Below are positions 1 through 9,023 of a stretch of DNA of 64,000 nucleotides, piece by piece. The notes under the pieces are model-generated. The model was given only the letters and a program-made list of their open reading frames with translations, was not told the DNA's origin and searched no databases. A program made the translations under genes and the position numbers. Numbering within the stretch: the stretch's first letter is position 1; every line of letters starts with the position of its first letter. This DNA is from Pseudoalteromonas luteoviolacea S2607 (lineage in GTDB: Bacteria > Pseudomonadota > Gammaproteobacteria > Enterobacterales > Alteromonadaceae), in NCBI RefSeq assembly GCF_001625575.1, contig NZ_AUXV01000008.1, positions 1 to 64,000 on the forward strand, given 5' to 3'.

Positions 1-342
1 TTCCTAGTTATCGTTACTTTTGACCTGTATCATGCTCTAACAAATTAAACATTAAATCAACATTTGTGGCTCTTTTAAGTAAATTTATTAATTTTTTTTA
101 TGGAGGCTTTTAAGCAAATATGTACTTGAAATCAGGGAGAGTTCGATTAACTGCTATAAAAGTAATGGCTTCGATAAAGATAATAGCCTTCCTGAAAAGT
201 AGTAAAGAAGGTTTATTTATGGGGAACCTTGATTTAAACAGAAGTTAAACTGAATAACGATTATCTATGATTGAAGAGGAGGGGGAATGTAACAAAGTTG
301 ATAAATAGGTATATTGTTTTGTTCATAATTAGCTATGAAAGA
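1..342. other. Non-coding window edge
   Basis: AT-rich stretch with no open frame of convincing length on either strand and no RNA gene I can recognise. It lies downstream of the minus-strand cyo operon, so it is probably spacer. Nothing else is supported. Confidence 0.5.
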
Positions 343-373
343 AAGTGCAGTACATAAAAGTATTACTGCACTT
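343..373 (-). terminator. Probable rho-independent terminator of the cyo operon
   Basis: A perfect 10-bp inverted repeat (AAGTGCAGTA at 343-352 and TACTGCACTT at 364-373) with an 11-nt loop sits 12 bases past the last minus-strand gene. On the minus strand the stem is followed by a moderately T-rich TCTTTCAT. The U-tract is imperfect, so termination is likely rather than certain. Confidence 0.6.
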
Positions 374-385
374 ATACCAAACAGG

Positions 386-874
386 TTAAGATGCTGTTTT
401 TTGGCGGCTCACTAAGCAATATGAACCATCTTTGGTGCTTGTCATATAACCAATGAACTTGTCATCTCTTTTGTGTGAGAAAACGTGAGTTTGGTCATTT
501 AACTTACCTTTGAACAGCCATTTTTTAAATACTTCCTCACGTACTACGATACATGGGTTTTTAACAGCAAAGCTCTCTTTATATGCAACATCACAGTGTC
601 CACCACTGTGAGACATTGAAAAAACGATGTGACTTTGTCTATCTTTGTATTCTAGAACACCAGATACGAGCAAGCTTTCAAAATCTCCTTTGCTTGTTTG
701 GTTAGAAACAAGTAATCGGTGTTTTTTCTCGCCAATAATATCTTTTGCTAATGCACTGAGTTCCGATTGACAGTGCGCGATATTATATTTTTCGATAATG
801 GTGTCAATTGAGTTTTGAGCAAAAGCTTGAGTACTCAATACTAGGGAAGTGGCAATAGCCAGCTTTAGGGTCAT
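386..874 (-). CDS. Secreted hypothetical protein, last gene of the cyo operon
   Basis: I do not recognise this 162-residue protein. It opens with a clear Sec signal peptide (charged MTLK, hydrophobic stretch, cleavage near AFA-Q at about residue 20), so the mature form of about 140 residues should be periplasmic. The mature part has four Cys (near CQSEL, GGHCDV, NPCIVV and SYCLVS), which could form disulfides, and no membrane segment. Its start codon overlaps the stop of the upstream SCO1-like gene by 4 bases, so it is almost surely translated with it. Position at the end of a quinol oxidase operon suggests an accessory role in the envelope, but that is inference only. Confidence 0.75.
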   Translation of the reverse strand: MTLKLAIATSLVLSTQAFAQNSIDTIIEKYNIAHCQSELSALAKDIIGEKKHRLLVSNQTSKGDFESLLVSGVLEYKDRQSHIVFSMSHSGGHCDVAYKESFAVKNPCIVVREEVFKKWLFKGKLNDQTHVFSHKRDDKFIGYMTSTKDGSYCLVSRQKTAS

Positions 875-1476
875 AACATTAGCTCCTTGATTTGAGCTGC
901 TAGCTCATTAGGAGTGGTAGTATGACTCATTGCGGTAATTAGATTACCTTGTTTATCTATGATGTAAAATCTTGAAGCATGTGCGACGGAGTATTCCATG
1001 AAAGACTCCTCAAGATTATTGTCATCATAATATACGCCATATTGTGCGCTAACTACTTTAGTCTGCTCAATACTGCCAGTTAAGCCAGTGATACGCTCGT
1101 GGAAGTAGTCGGTATATTCCTTCATGTCTTCTACTGTATCACGCGCAGGGTCTACTGATACTAGTAAGCCCTGCACCTGATCATGTCCTTGCTTCTCTAA
1201 TCGCATAAATGCATTAGTCATTACGGCGAGAGAGTTTGGACATACCTCTGCACAAGACAAGTAACCGAAGTACATGACAACGATTTTGCCTTTGTAATCA
1301 GAGAGCGAAACAGGCCCGGCATAGCTTTGCAGAGTAAAATCTCCACCCAATTCATCGAAGGATTTTCTCGTTTCGTTGAAGTCTTTAGTCGTTGTGGCTA
1401 AATAAAACCAAACTAAGGCGATAATACCAACTAAAGAAAAAATCCAATGTAAATGAGCGGACTTAAACTGCTTCAT
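871..1476 (-). CDS. SCO1/SenC family copper-chaperone / thiol-disulfide protein
   Basis: A 201-residue thioredoxin-fold protein of the SCO1/SenC/PrrC family, which carries copper to or reduces cysteines of terminal oxidases. The N-terminus has one membrane anchor (about residues 10-27), placing the domain in the periplasm. The metal-binding CxxxC is seen as CAEVCP, and the distal His expected in the family is in VAHASRFYIID. It starts 4 bases after the cyoE stop and overlaps the next gene. Odd point: the oxidase of this operon is a quinol oxidase whose subunit II lacks a CuA site, the usual target of SCO1, so the role here may be CuB loading or thiol reduction. Confidence 0.9.
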   Translation of the reverse strand: MKQFKSAHLHWIFSLVGIIALVWFYLATTTKDFNETRKSFDELGGDFTLQSYAGPVSLSDYKGKIVVMYFGYLSCAEVCPNSLAVMTNAFMRLEKQGHDQVQGLLVSVDPARDTVEDMKEYTDYFHERITGLTGSIEQTKVVSAQYGVYYDDNNLEESFMEYSVAHASRFYIIDKQGNLITAMSHTTTPNELAAQIKELML

Positions 1477-1480
1477 AACT

Positions 1481-2365
1481 CTACCTTGCTGTTACATATG
1501 CGGTTGGATCAATATGAGCAAAATCTACCGACATCAGCACACTCATAGATGTGATGGCAACAAGCGATAAAATGAATACGCGTTTTGCCCATGTATGATT
1601 ATCCATGCGATGAAAGTCAAAAATTGTGCTCAGTAACCAGACCAAACCAATTACCAGCGTAAGAGAAGCAAATAGGGTACCGACATAGTTCAAAGTGAAC
1701 AACGACAGCGCAAGAACAGTAAAGGCTAAGATAAAGCCAATCATGTGTTTTCTAGCTACTTCAACACCACTAACGATTGGTAATACTGGGATATTTGCAT
1801 CTTTGTAATCTTTGAATCGGTAAATCGCAATCGCATAAGAATGTGGAATTTGCCAAATACAAAAGATTGCTAAAATTACAACAGCGCCAATATCAAATTG
1901 ACCATTTACAGCACAGTACCCCATTACAGGAGGACATGCGCCTGAAATACTGCCTACAAAAGTACCGTAGATAGACTTTCTTTTATAATAAAGCGTGTAT
2001 AAGCCTACATAAACTACAAAGCCTAATACGCCAAAATAAAAGCTCATCATGGATGCATACAGTGCCAATGAGGCAAAGCCTATACAACCCAAAAGGGTTG
2101 CATAGACCAAAGCTTTAGTAACCGAAATCGACTCTAAGAGCGACTTACGGTACTTTGTACGTGACATCAACTGGTCGATGTCACGGTCAATCACATTATT
2201 AAAAACACAACCAGAGGCGATGATACAAACTGTACCCACTATCATTGCTGTAAATGTAACTAAATCAATATCACCTTTGGCTGCGAGCACATAGCCCGCA
2301 ACCGCAGTGATTAAGTTACCAAAGATAATGCCTGGTTTTGTAATTAACAGGTAACTTCTTAACAT
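1481..2365 (-). CDS. cyoE: Protoheme IX farnesyltransferase (heme O synthase)
   Basis: A 294-residue integral membrane prenyltransferase that attaches farnesyl to heme B to make heme O for the bo3 oxidase. The UbiA-type Asp-rich motif is seen as NNVIDRDIDQLMSRT, followed by the second polar loop (YYKRKSIYGTFVGSISGACP) and about eight to nine hydrophobic helices. Length matches the family (E. coli CyoE 296). It is the fifth gene of the cyo operon, with one base between it and cyoD. The start ATG follows cyoD directly; coupling of translation is likely. Confidence 0.96.
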   Translation of the reverse strand: MLRSYLLITKPGIIFGNLITAVAGYVLAAKGDIDLVTFTAMIVGTVCIIASGCVFNNVIDRDIDQLMSRTKYRKSLLESISVTKALVYATLLGCIGFASLALYASMMSFYFGVLGFVVYVGLYTLYYKRKSIYGTFVGSISGACPPVMGYCAVNGQFDIGAVVILAIFCIWQIPHSYAIAIYRFKDYKDANIPVLPIVSGVEVARKHMIGFILAFTVLALSLFTLNYVGTLFASLTLVIGLVWLLSTIFDFHRMDNHTWAKRVFILSLVAITSMSVLMSVDFAHIDPTAYVTAR

Positions 2366-2366
2366 T

Positions 2367-2705
2367 TTAATGTCCCATGAGCATGTTGTGATTCAGGTGC
2401 TCCATAATCCAAATGGAGCCAATCACAACTATGGCCACTGTCAACACAATAAACGCGGCTGAAGTAGTGTTCCATATTTGCTCAGAAGAAGAGTTCATGT
2501 GTAAGAAAAATACAAGCTGTACAAATAGCTGCGCAATAGCTGTAACGAGAATGATCCCAAGCGTAATCGCCGGAGAAGCCATATCATACATTACAACTAA
2601 AAACGGAATAGCAGTCAGTACTAGTGATAGAAGTAAACCTATCGTGTACTCTTTAACGCTACCGTGAGCTGCGCCGCCGCTACCATGTTCGTTAGAATGG
2701 CCCAT
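2367..2705 (-). CDS. cyoD: Cytochrome bo3 ubiquinol oxidase subunit IV
   Basis: A 112-residue membrane protein with three predicted helices and a Gly/His-rich cytoplasmic N-terminus (MGHSNEHGSGGAAHG). The third segment region FLVQLVFFLHM matches the conserved LVFFLHMN signature of the CyoD/COX4-pro family. It is a small structural subunit thought to help CuB binding and assembly of subunit I. The start codon overlaps the stop of cyoC by one base. Confidence 0.95.
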   Translation of the reverse strand: MGHSNEHGSGGAAHGSVKEYTIGLLLSLVLTAIPFLVVMYDMASPAITLGIILVTAIAQLFVQLVFFLHMNSSSEQIWNTTSAAFIVLTVAIVVIGSIWIMEHLNHNMLMGH

Positions 2706-3325
2706 TACATCACTCCTACTAAGTACACAACGCTAAATACACAGATCCAGATGATGTCTAGGAAGTGCCAGAATAAGCTTAGGCAAGATAGTCTTACTAA
2801 GTTATCTTCACTAAATCCGTCACGTTTGAAGTGAACGAATAAAACAAGCATCCAAATAATACCACCAAATACGTGTAGACCGTGTGTTGCTACTAGCGCA
2901 TAGAATGCTGACCAGTAACCACTTGTCTGAGGCGTAGCGCCCAACGTACTAAAGTGCCAGAACTCGTACATTTCTAGGCCAAGGAAGCCCGCACCTAGTA
3001 GTAGTGTAATGACCAACCAAGTGATCATGCCTTTCATCTTGCGCTGGTTGGCTTGAAGCATTGCCATACCAAACGTGAAACTACTGAATAGTAGGAATGC
3101 AGTACCAACTGCAACTAGATTAAGGTCAAATAACTCTTTTGGTGTTGGGCCGCCAGCGAAGCCGCCACTTAGTACTGCATATGTTGCAAACAGAGTTGCG
3201 AACAAAATACAGTCACTCATGATATATATCCAGAATCCGAATATAGTATCACCACCGGTATCATGATGCTCATGATCATCGTGATGATCGTGAGCGTCGT
3301 TTGCGATTACGTGATCGTTTGACAT
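2705..3325 (-). CDS. cyoC: Cytochrome bo3 ubiquinol oxidase subunit III
   Basis: A 206-residue COX3-family subunit with five hydrophobic helices. It shows the family features FGFWIYIMSDCILFA in helix I, TSGYWSAFYALVATHGLHV and the terminal LFWHFLDIIWICVFSVVYL. The N-terminus is His/Asp rich (HDHHDDHEHHD), as in other CyoC proteins but more strongly, and could bind metal nonspecifically. Lies between cyoB (16-base gap) and cyoD. Confidence 0.96.
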   Translation of the reverse strand: MSNDHVIANDAHDHHDDHEHHDTGGDTIFGFWIYIMSDCILFATLFATYAVLSGGFAGGPTPKELFDLNLVAVGTAFLLFSSFTFGMAMLQANQRKMKGMITWLVITLLLGAGFLGLEMYEFWHFSTLGATPQTSGYWSAFYALVATHGLHVFGGIIWMLVLFVHFKRDGFSEDNLVRLSCLSLFWHFLDIIWICVFSVVYLVGVM

Positions 3326-3341
3326 AGTTTAAAACTTTCCT

Positions 3342-5378
3342 CTACTTGCCATTTTTAGCTGCGTGTTCTGCAACAGCTGCCAAGTGCTTTGACTCGATTT
3401 CTTCAACTTGGTCTACTTGTACGTAGTAATCTTTATTGCGATCAAAAGAGTACGCAATCCAAGAAGCCACGATACCAATGAAGCTAGCGATAACCATCCA
3501 CCAGATGTGCCATACGAAGCCGAAACCTAAAGATAGTGAGAACGCACTGATCACAAAGCCAGCCCATGTGTTAGATGGCATGTGGATCTTTGAGTATTTC
3601 TCAGGCTTCTGATAAGCAAGGCCATGTTCTTTCTTGTAATGATGCTCATCACGGTCATGGATCTTAGGTAACTTAGCGAAGTTGTAGAACGGAGGAGGCG
3701 ACGAAGTAGCCCACTCAAGCGTACGGCCATTCCAAGGATCACCTGTAACGTCCATATTTTGCTTACGGTTCTTGAAGCTAATGAAGCCCATATAGAACTG
3801 AACTGCGATACCAGCTGCAACGATAAATGCACCAATCATTGCGATAATTAGCAATGGAGTCCACTCTGGGTTGTCGTAGTAGTTAAGGCGACGTGTCATA
3901 CCGTTGAAACCAAGGATGTATAGCGGCATGAACGCAACGAAGAAACCGATTGTCCATAGTGCACAAGAAAGCTTGTTAAGTTTCTCGTCAAGCATCCAAC
4001 CAGTTGCTTTTGGCCACCAGTAAGTAAGGCCTGCGAAGTAACCGAATACTGCACCACCAATAATTACGTTATGGAAGTGAGCAATTAGGAACAAGCTGTT
4101 GTGTAGTACGAAGTCAGCCGCTGGAACTGCTAGCATTACACCAGTCATACCACCGATCGTGAACGTGAATAGGAAGCTACATGTCCACCACATAGATGCT
4201 GTGAACTCAACTCGGCCTTTGTACATAGTGAATAGCCAGTTGAATATCTTAACACCCGTTGGGACGGCTATGATCATGGTGGCAATACCAAAGAACGCGT
4301 TCACACTTGAGCCTGCACCCATGGTGAAGAAGTGGTGTAGCCATACAACCATTGCTAGAACCATGATAACCGCTGTTGCCCATACAAGTGATGTATAACC
4401 GAATAGGCGCTTGCGAGAGAACGTAGCTGCAATTTCAGAGAAAATACCAAATGCAGGTAGAATTAGAATGTAAACTTCTGGGTGACCCCACGCCCAAATG
4501 AGGTTTACATACATCATTTGGTTACCGCCTAGATCATTTGTGAAGAAGTTTGTACCTAAGTATCTGTCAAGCGTTAGAAGCGTGATTGTAACTGTTAGAA
4601 TTGGGAACGAAAGAATGATAAGAACGTTCGCACACAGTGAAGTCCATGTGAATACAGGCATTTGCATAAGTTTCATGCCAGGCGCACGCATTCTGATGAT
4701 AGTAACGAAGAAGTTAACACCAGTTAGTAGTGTACCAATACCTGAGATCTGTAATGCCCAGAGCCAATAATCGACCCCGACCCAGGGACTGTATTCAATA
4801 CCTGAAAGCGGTGGATATGCTAGCCAACCAGTCGCTGCGAATTCACCAACGAATAGTGAGATGTTAACTAGTAACGCACCAACTACGAACAACCAGAAGC
4901 TCAAAGAGTTCAGGAACGGGAAGGCAACGTCACGTGCACCAATTTGCAGAGGTACAACAATGTTCATCAAGCCAACAACCAAAGGCATGGCTACGAAGAA
5001 AATCATGATTACACCGTGAGCAGTAAAGATCTGGTCATAGTGTTCAGGAGGGAGATAACCCGCGCCCACACTGTCAGCGGTTGCTAACGCTTGGTGAGTA
5101 CGCATCATTATTGCATCCGCAAAACCACGGACTAACATCACAATCGCTGCGATGACATACATGATACCAATTTTTTTATGGTCTACAGATGTGAACCATT
5201 CTTCCCAAAGGTATCTCCACTTACCCATTTTTGTGATAAGTGCGAATAGGAATAAACCGCCAAGTATTGCACAGATCATTACTGGCAGAATTACAGGGTC
5301 ATGAACAGGAATAGAATCCCAGGTCAGTTTACCCGTGAGCGGATCCGGATCTGTGATTATGGTAGCTTTACTTGCCAT
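3342..5378 (-). CDS. cyoB: Cytochrome bo3 ubiquinol oxidase subunit I
   Basis: The 678-residue catalytic subunit of the heme-copper quinol oxidase, which reduces oxygen to water and pumps protons. Visible ligands are the low-spin heme His in [10 protein letters not shown], the CuB/Tyr region [15 protein letters not shown] (with the His-Tyr crosslink and K-channel residues), HHFF for CuB, and HFHNVIIGG for the high-spin and low-spin hemes. Around 14-15 helices, length close to E. coli CyoB (663). The gene overlaps the end of cyoA by 11 bases. Confidence 0.98.
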   Translation of the reverse strand: MASKATIITDPDPLTGKLTWDSIPVHDPVILPVMICAILGGLFLFALITKMGKWRYLWEEWFTSVDHKKIGIMYVIAAIVMLVRGFADAIMMRTHQALATADSVGAGYLPPEHYDQIFTAHGVIMIFFVAMPLVVGLMNIVVPLQIGARDVAFPFLNSLSFWLFVVGALLVNISLFVGEFAATGWLAYPPLSGIEYSPWVGVDYWLWALQISGIGTLLTGVNFFVTIIRMRAPGMKLMQMPVFTWTSLCANVLIILSFPILTVTITLLTLDRYLGTNFFTNDLGGNQMMYVNLIWAWGHPEVYILILPAFGIFSEIAATFSRKRLFGYTSLVWATAVIMVLAMVVWLHHFFTMGAGSSVNAFFGIATMIIAVPTGVKIFNWLFTMYKGRVEFTASMWWTCSFLFTFTIGGMTGVMLAVPAADFVLHNSLFLIAHFHNVIIGGAVFGYFAGLTYWWPKATGWMLDEKLNKLSCALWTIGFFVAFMPLYILGFNGMTRRLNYYDNPEWTPLLIIAMIGAFIVAAGIAVQFYMGFISFKNRKQNMDVTGDPWNGRTLEWATSSPPPFYNFAKLPKIHDRDEHHYKKEHGLAYQKPEKYSKIHMPSNTWAGFVISAFSLSLGFGFVWHIWWMVIASFIGIVASWIAYSFDRNKDYYVQVDQVEEIESKHLAAVAEHAAKNGK

Positions 5379-6222
5379 TTTGAACCCCAGTGTATTTCTC
5401 TATGGTTTTCTTAAAGTGCAGAGGGTCAACATCCGAGTAGTATACTACTGGGTTGTCTTTTGATTTCTCGCTAAGCGCTTTGTAAGTAGGTTCGTCTAGC
5501 ACATGCTCTGATGCTTTAACTTTGTTAACCCAAGCATCGAAGCCTGCTTGATCTACAGAGTGTGTCTTGAACTTCATACCTGAGAAACCAAAACCACTGT
5601 AGTTTGCAGACATGCCTCTGAAGGTACCTTCTTCAGACGCCATTAGGTTAAGTCTATTTTCCATGCCAGCCATCGCGTAAATCTGACTTCCCAATCTTGG
5701 AATAAAGAATGAGTTCATCACAGTGTCTGACGTGATTAAAAACTCAACCGGTGTATTCACTGGGATTGAAATTTCATTGACGGTTGCGATCTGCTGCTCT
5801 GGATAGATAAATAGCCATTTCCAATCCATTGCTACAACTTGAATAGTCAATGTGTCTTCATCTTTACCCAAAGGTTTACGCGGGTCTAGAGTGTGTGACG
5901 TGACATATGTGAAGTACGCTAAAGCAGCAATGATCAAACAAGGCACAATCCAAACAACAAGTTCGATTTTTGTTGAGTGTTCCCACGACGGCTTGTACTC
6001 AGCTTTTTTATTGCTAGTACGATACTTGTACGGGAAGTAAATAGACATAAATAATACAGGGATTATTACAATTAGTAATAAAGCCACAGAGATTATAATC
6101 AGGTTTTTCGCCTGTTCACCAATTGGCCCCGCAGGGTCAAAAAGAGCAAGCTCACAACCTGTTAGAAGAAACGCCATCGTAAAAACCATTACGAGTGACA
6201 AGGACTTTTTCAGCATATTCAA
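5368..6222 (-). CDS. cyoA: Cytochrome bo3 ubiquinol oxidase subunit II (lipoprotein)
   Basis: A 284-residue lipoprotein subunit II. The signal peptide ends in the lipobox LLTGC (Cys23), followed by two membrane helices and a periplasmic cupredoxin domain. The place where cytochrome c oxidases carry the CuA cysteines reads [12 protein letters not shown], with no Cys, so this is a quinol and not a cytochrome c oxidase. First gene of the operon. The annotated start MNM could equally be the second Met at 6216. The upstream region shared with a divergent gene carries an FNR-like box. Confidence 0.97.
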   Translation of the reverse strand: MNMLKKSLSLVMVFTMAFLLTGCELALFDPAGPIGEQAKNLIIISVALLLIVIIPVLFMSIYFPYKYRTSNKKAEYKPSWEHSTKIELVVWIVPCLIIAALAYFTYVTSHTLDPRKPLGKDEDTLTIQVVAMDWKWLFIYPEQQIATVNEISIPVNTPVEFLITSDTVMNSFFIPRLGSQIYAMAGMENRLNLMASEEGTFRGMSANYSGFGFSGMKFKTHSVDQAGFDAWVNKVKASEHVLDEPTYKALSEKSKDNPVVYYSDVDPLHFKKTIEKYTGVQNGK

Positions 6223-6360
6223 CCTACTTGATATCGCGGGTAATTACCCCATTACCTGCCTGAATAAATTTACGAGATTAATGCAATTGAGAACTGTTTC
6301 CATTTACACCCCTCTCGCAGGGGAATGTTATAGGTAAAGTGTCAAAAATTCAAGATTCTA

Positions 6361-6374
6361 TTGACGAGGATCAA
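6361..6374. promoter_or_regulatory. FNR/Anr-like box in the cyo divergent region
   Basis: TTGACGAGGATCAA matches the FNR consensus TTGAT-N4-ATCAA at 9 of 10 informative positions (T to C at position 5). It lies 139 bases upstream of cyoA and 92 bases before the divergent gene at 6466. In E. coli FNR represses cyo without oxygen, so the placement makes biological sense. A single box found by eye could still be chance. Confidence 0.5.
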
Positions 6375-6465
6375 TACGTTTGAATTTCATTTTTAGATGT
6401 TTTTTGAGCAATCTGTGTCTAGACTGAAATTAGTGTTGTCAAAAACATAATTACAGAGGGCTGAT

Positions 6466-6981
6466 ATGAAGAGACTATTTTATTCTACAGATAGTTTGGA
6501 CGATGCTGAAAAAATTTCTGATGAAGTTCACGAACTTGGTATCGATGATCACCATTTTTACGTGTTATCTAGAGATGAAAACGGCATTAAAACTCACCAC
6601 TTACATGGATCAACACAAATAGAAAAAACGCAAATTTTATCTGCAAGAAAAAGGGCAATATTACTAGCTGGGGGAGCTGCGCTACTACTTTTTTCTGTCC
6701 TGTTTTTTTTCACCGAAGCGGTGGATAAATTTTTGTTACAGGCAATAGGTGCTAGTATCGTTGTTGGATTTATTGTCATGGTGGTCGTCAGGCTTGCTGG
6801 GAAATCTTTCGATGAATATTTTCAAATACTGGTTGATGAGCACTTAGATGCCGGAGATGTCATTATCATTATTGACGTTGCAAAATCACAAACTCATGTG
6901 ATTGAGTCAAAATTAGAGGATCACCCAAAAGCACAATTCTTGGCTGACAGCTCAAATTTAGCATCGCCGATTCCTGAATAG
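6466..6981 (+). CDS. Two-helix membrane protein of unknown function
   Basis: A 171-residue protein that I cannot assign. Residues 1-60 are a soluble region starting KRLFYSTDSLDDAEKISDEV, reminiscent of ferredoxin-like or ACT-like regulatory folds (alternating strand and helix with HELGIDDHHFYVLSRDENG). Two hydrophobic helices follow (about 65-84 and 90-110), then a C-terminal soluble part with an acidic VIIIIDVA strand. It is divergent from cyoA, sharing a 243-base control region with the FNR-like box. A GAGG ribosome site lies just upstream of the ATG. Similar N-termini occur in small stress-type membrane proteins, but I would not name a family. Confidence 0.75.
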   Translation: MKRLFYSTDSLDDAEKISDEVHELGIDDHHFYVLSRDENGIKTHHLHGSTQIEKTQILSARKRAILLAGGAALLLFSVLFFFTEAVDKFLLQAIGASIVVGFIVMVVVRLAGKSFDEYFQILVDEHLDAGDVIIIIDVAKSQTHVIESKLEDHPKAQFLADSSNLASPIPE

Positions 6982-6988
6982 TTGAAAA

Positions 6989-7034
6989 AGTGGTGATATC
7001 ATTTCTTTGGAGAAAGGTAGGCGATATCACCACT
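6989..7034 (-). terminator. Hairpin terminator for the dihydroorotate dehydrogenase-like gene
   Basis: A perfect 12-bp inverted repeat (6989-7000 AGTGGTGATATC, 7023-7034 GATATCACCACT) encloses a 22-nt loop that can itself pair CTTT with AAAG. On the minus strand the stem runs straight into TTTTT (6985-6989), the layout of an intrinsic terminator for the gene ending at 7059. It lies between two convergent genes and may also slow plus-strand transcripts. Confidence 0.6.
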
Positions 7035-7058
7035 CGTAGCATCAACTTTTGGTTGAAA

Positions 7059-8243
7059 TTAAGCCGCTGAGACAACTTCCTTGTCTGACTGTTCCTCCTT
7101 GACCGGCTTGAGCTTGGGCAGTGGGTTTCTTGAGCCTACGGCTTCTTCTATTGAATTAAATCCATCTTCCTTCAGTAACTTAACTAGACCGCGATTGATT
7201 TCGCTAATGCTCTGAGGCCCATCGAATATGAGTGTTGAAATCATATGTAAGATGCTTGCGCCTGATGTGATCTTTTCATATGCGTCTTTTGCAGTGAATA
7301 CACCTCCAACGCCAATGATAGTCAGTTTACCTCTGGTTCTTCTGTACACATGCCTTATAACATTTGTTGAAATACGTTGCAGTGGAAGCCCACTCATAGC
7401 GCCTTTGTGGAAAGGCAGCTCGGACTTAACATATTCTTGGTTAAATTTGGGTTTAGCCAAGTTTGTAAGTACTACGCCATCCATTTTGTGTTCAACACAG
7501 GCATCCACAATAATGTTGATTTCGTCAAGTGTCATATCAGCTGCGAGCTTCACGTAAATAGGTCTGCCTTCAACTTTATGTTCATTGACGGCAGTAAGAA
7601 GTGCATCTAAGTTACTCTTATCAACGAACGGTTCTCCATCTTGAGTATTTGGGCAGCTGATATTAATCGTGTAGTAATCACCAATATCTTTAAATAGCTT
7701 CATTGTTTTGGTGTAGTCATCGATAGAATCTTGTAAATCGAACTCAGGGGTAATGTTCGATTTTGCTGCATTAATACCGACTTTTAGCTTGCCAAAATTA
7801 GCTCCTTTTAGCCTTGATGAAATTTTTTCAGCACCTTGGTTGTTAAGCCCATACCAGACAAGGATTGACTTAGACTTAACCATTCTGAAAAGCCGTTTAC
7901 CTGGGTTGCCTGGGCAGACTTCTCCTGTAAAAGAGCCTAACTCTGCCAATCCAAAGCCAATCGAAGGGTATATTTTGGTCAGTTCGCCATCTTTGTCAAA
8001 GCCAGCGGACAGTCCAAGTGGATTTCTATACTTAATTCCATCCACCTCAATGTTTAAGCTGCGATGTCCATAATTAAAAAACAGCGAAGTAATCCATCGA
8101 GTTAGGAAATTAGAGCCTAGGAAAACACCAACGCGTTTAAACATGTAGTGTGCATCCTCTGGGTCCATTAAGAATATTAACGGACGAGCCGCTCTGTAGA
8201 ATAGTCGCAAGACAAAGTTACGTATGCCGATGATAAGGCGCAT
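7059..8243 (-). CDS. Class 2-like dihydroorotate dehydrogenase with Cys active site
   Basis: A 394-residue flavoprotein of the quinone-linked (class 2) dihydroorotate dehydrogenase type, pyrimidine synthesis, membrane bound. Class 2 features: a hydrophobic N-terminal membrane region with MDPEDAHYMF, then NPLGLSAGFDKDGE, GLNNQG, and the FMN phosphate motif TIIGVGGV. The catalytic loop reads NISCPNT, so the base is Cys (about residue 197), as in class 1, where class 2 enzymes have Ser (SSPNT). It is also about 55 residues longer than E. coli PyrD. Probably a paralogue of the housekeeping PyrD. Start: ATG at 8243 has GGAGG 6 bases upstream; the in-frame TTG two codons earlier does not fit. A Fur-like box lies about 100 bases upstream. 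Confidence 0.85.
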   Translation of the reverse strand: MRLIIGIRNFVLRLFYRAARPLIFLMDPEDAHYMFKRVGVFLGSNFLTRWITSLFFNYGHRSLNIEVDGIKYRNPLGLSAGFDKDGELTKIYPSIGFGLAELGSFTGEVCPGNPGKRLFRMVKSKSILVWYGLNNQGAEKISSRLKGANFGKLKVGINAAKSNITPEFDLQDSIDDYTKTMKLFKDIGDYYTINISCPNTQDGEPFVDKSNLDALLTAVNEHKVEGRPIYVKLAADMTLDEINIIVDACVEHKMDGVVLTNLAKPKFNQEYVKSELPFHKGAMSGLPLQRISTNVIRHVYRRTRGKLTIIGVGGVFTAKDAYEKITSGASILHMISTLIFDGPQSISEINRGLVKLLKEDGFNSIEEAVGSRNPLPKLKPVKEEQSDKEVVSAA

Positions 8244-8346
8244 TTTCAACCTCCAAATTTGTCATCGATTGTTGTTGTTAGGTGCTTGGATTAAGCACAT
8301 CAAGTAACTCATGTTTTTTAGCTTATGATCATTAAATGATAATAGC

Positions 8347-8365
8347 AATAAGAATTGTTATCATT
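8347..8365. promoter_or_regulatory. Fur-box-like site
   Basis: AATAAGAATTGTTATCATT matches the 9-1-9 Fur consensus (AATGATAATNATTATCATT) at 15 of 18 informative positions. An additional AATGATAA half at 8335-8342 is a perfect inverted partner of TTATCATT at 8358-8365, so overlapping sites are possible. It sits 34 bases before the gene at 8399 and about 100 bases upstream of the divergent dehydrogenase gene. Iron repression of either gene is inferred, not shown. Confidence 0.55.
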
Positions 8366-8398
8366 TATAGTGTTTATTATTCAATCTAGGAGGTGCTG

Positions 8399-8974
8399 AT
8401 GAAAAAGCTGATGTTAAAGTTGTTAGGCACGCATGTTACAAAGCCTAAAGCTAGTTCTGTTATGAGGCCAATTTGGCAAAGTACAGGTGAAGTATTTTAT
8501 CTATTAAATACGTTGCAGTTACGTTATAAGTCTCGATATGGAAGCGTTTGCGTGGACGCTTTTGATATTAGCGTTTTTGAAACAGGCGCTGAAGACCTTC
8601 ACAAGACACTGGCGAATGAGTTTGGCAAAGAGTTTACAATTTCCGTTTGCGCAGTGGGTTGGGAGAGGTTTGGTAACCAGACACGCGTAAAGGCCATAGA
8701 TAATGCCGCGATTTTTAGATTTAACCAATCTCTTGAAACACCGTCTCAAGCTGTATTTCAACATCAATTTAACACGCTAGACGAAATGAATAGTAGTGAG
8801 GTAGATATTGCGCGCAGATTAGATGTCTTTAAATATTATAATATTCAAATCAAAGATTTTATAAATCAGCTAAATGAGGCGAACAAACGTATTCACCAAG
8901 ACAGAGTTAAACGACATGGTATAACTGGGGAGAATTTTCACAAAGATGTATTTGAAAAGGTTATTATGGCTTAG
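8399..8974 (+). CDS. Hypothetical protein under a Fur-like box
   Basis: A 191-residue soluble protein I do not recognise. There is no signal peptide, membrane helix or Cys cluster; the first residues are basic (KKLMLKLLGTHVTKPK). The N-terminal half is mixed strand and helix, and the C-terminal third is a charged helix region (IQIKDFINQLNEANKRIHQDR). Start choice: AGGAGG at 8388-8393 is 5 bases from the ATG at 8399, which beats the upstream in-frame GTG that overlaps that ribosome site. The Fur-like box just upstream suggests expression under iron limitation. Confidence 0.75.
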   Translation: MKKLMLKLLGTHVTKPKASSVMRPIWQSTGEVFYLLNTLQLRYKSRYGSVCVDAFDISVFETGAEDLHKTLANEFGKEFTISVCAVGWERFGNQTRVKAIDNAAIFRFNQSLETPSQAVFQHQFNTLDEMNSSEVDIARRLDVFKYYNIQIKDFINQLNEANKRIHQDRVKRHGITGENFHKDVFEKVIMA

Positions 8975-9023
8975 GGGTGCGAAGAGTAGGCTAATGACAG
9001 CGCTACTCTATAGCTAAGTTTAA

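Noticed and set aside
8983..9009. Inverted repeat AGAGTAG / CTACTCT as terminator
   Set aside because: Only 7 bp with a 13-nt loop and no T run on either strand, so it is not convincing as an intrinsic terminator.
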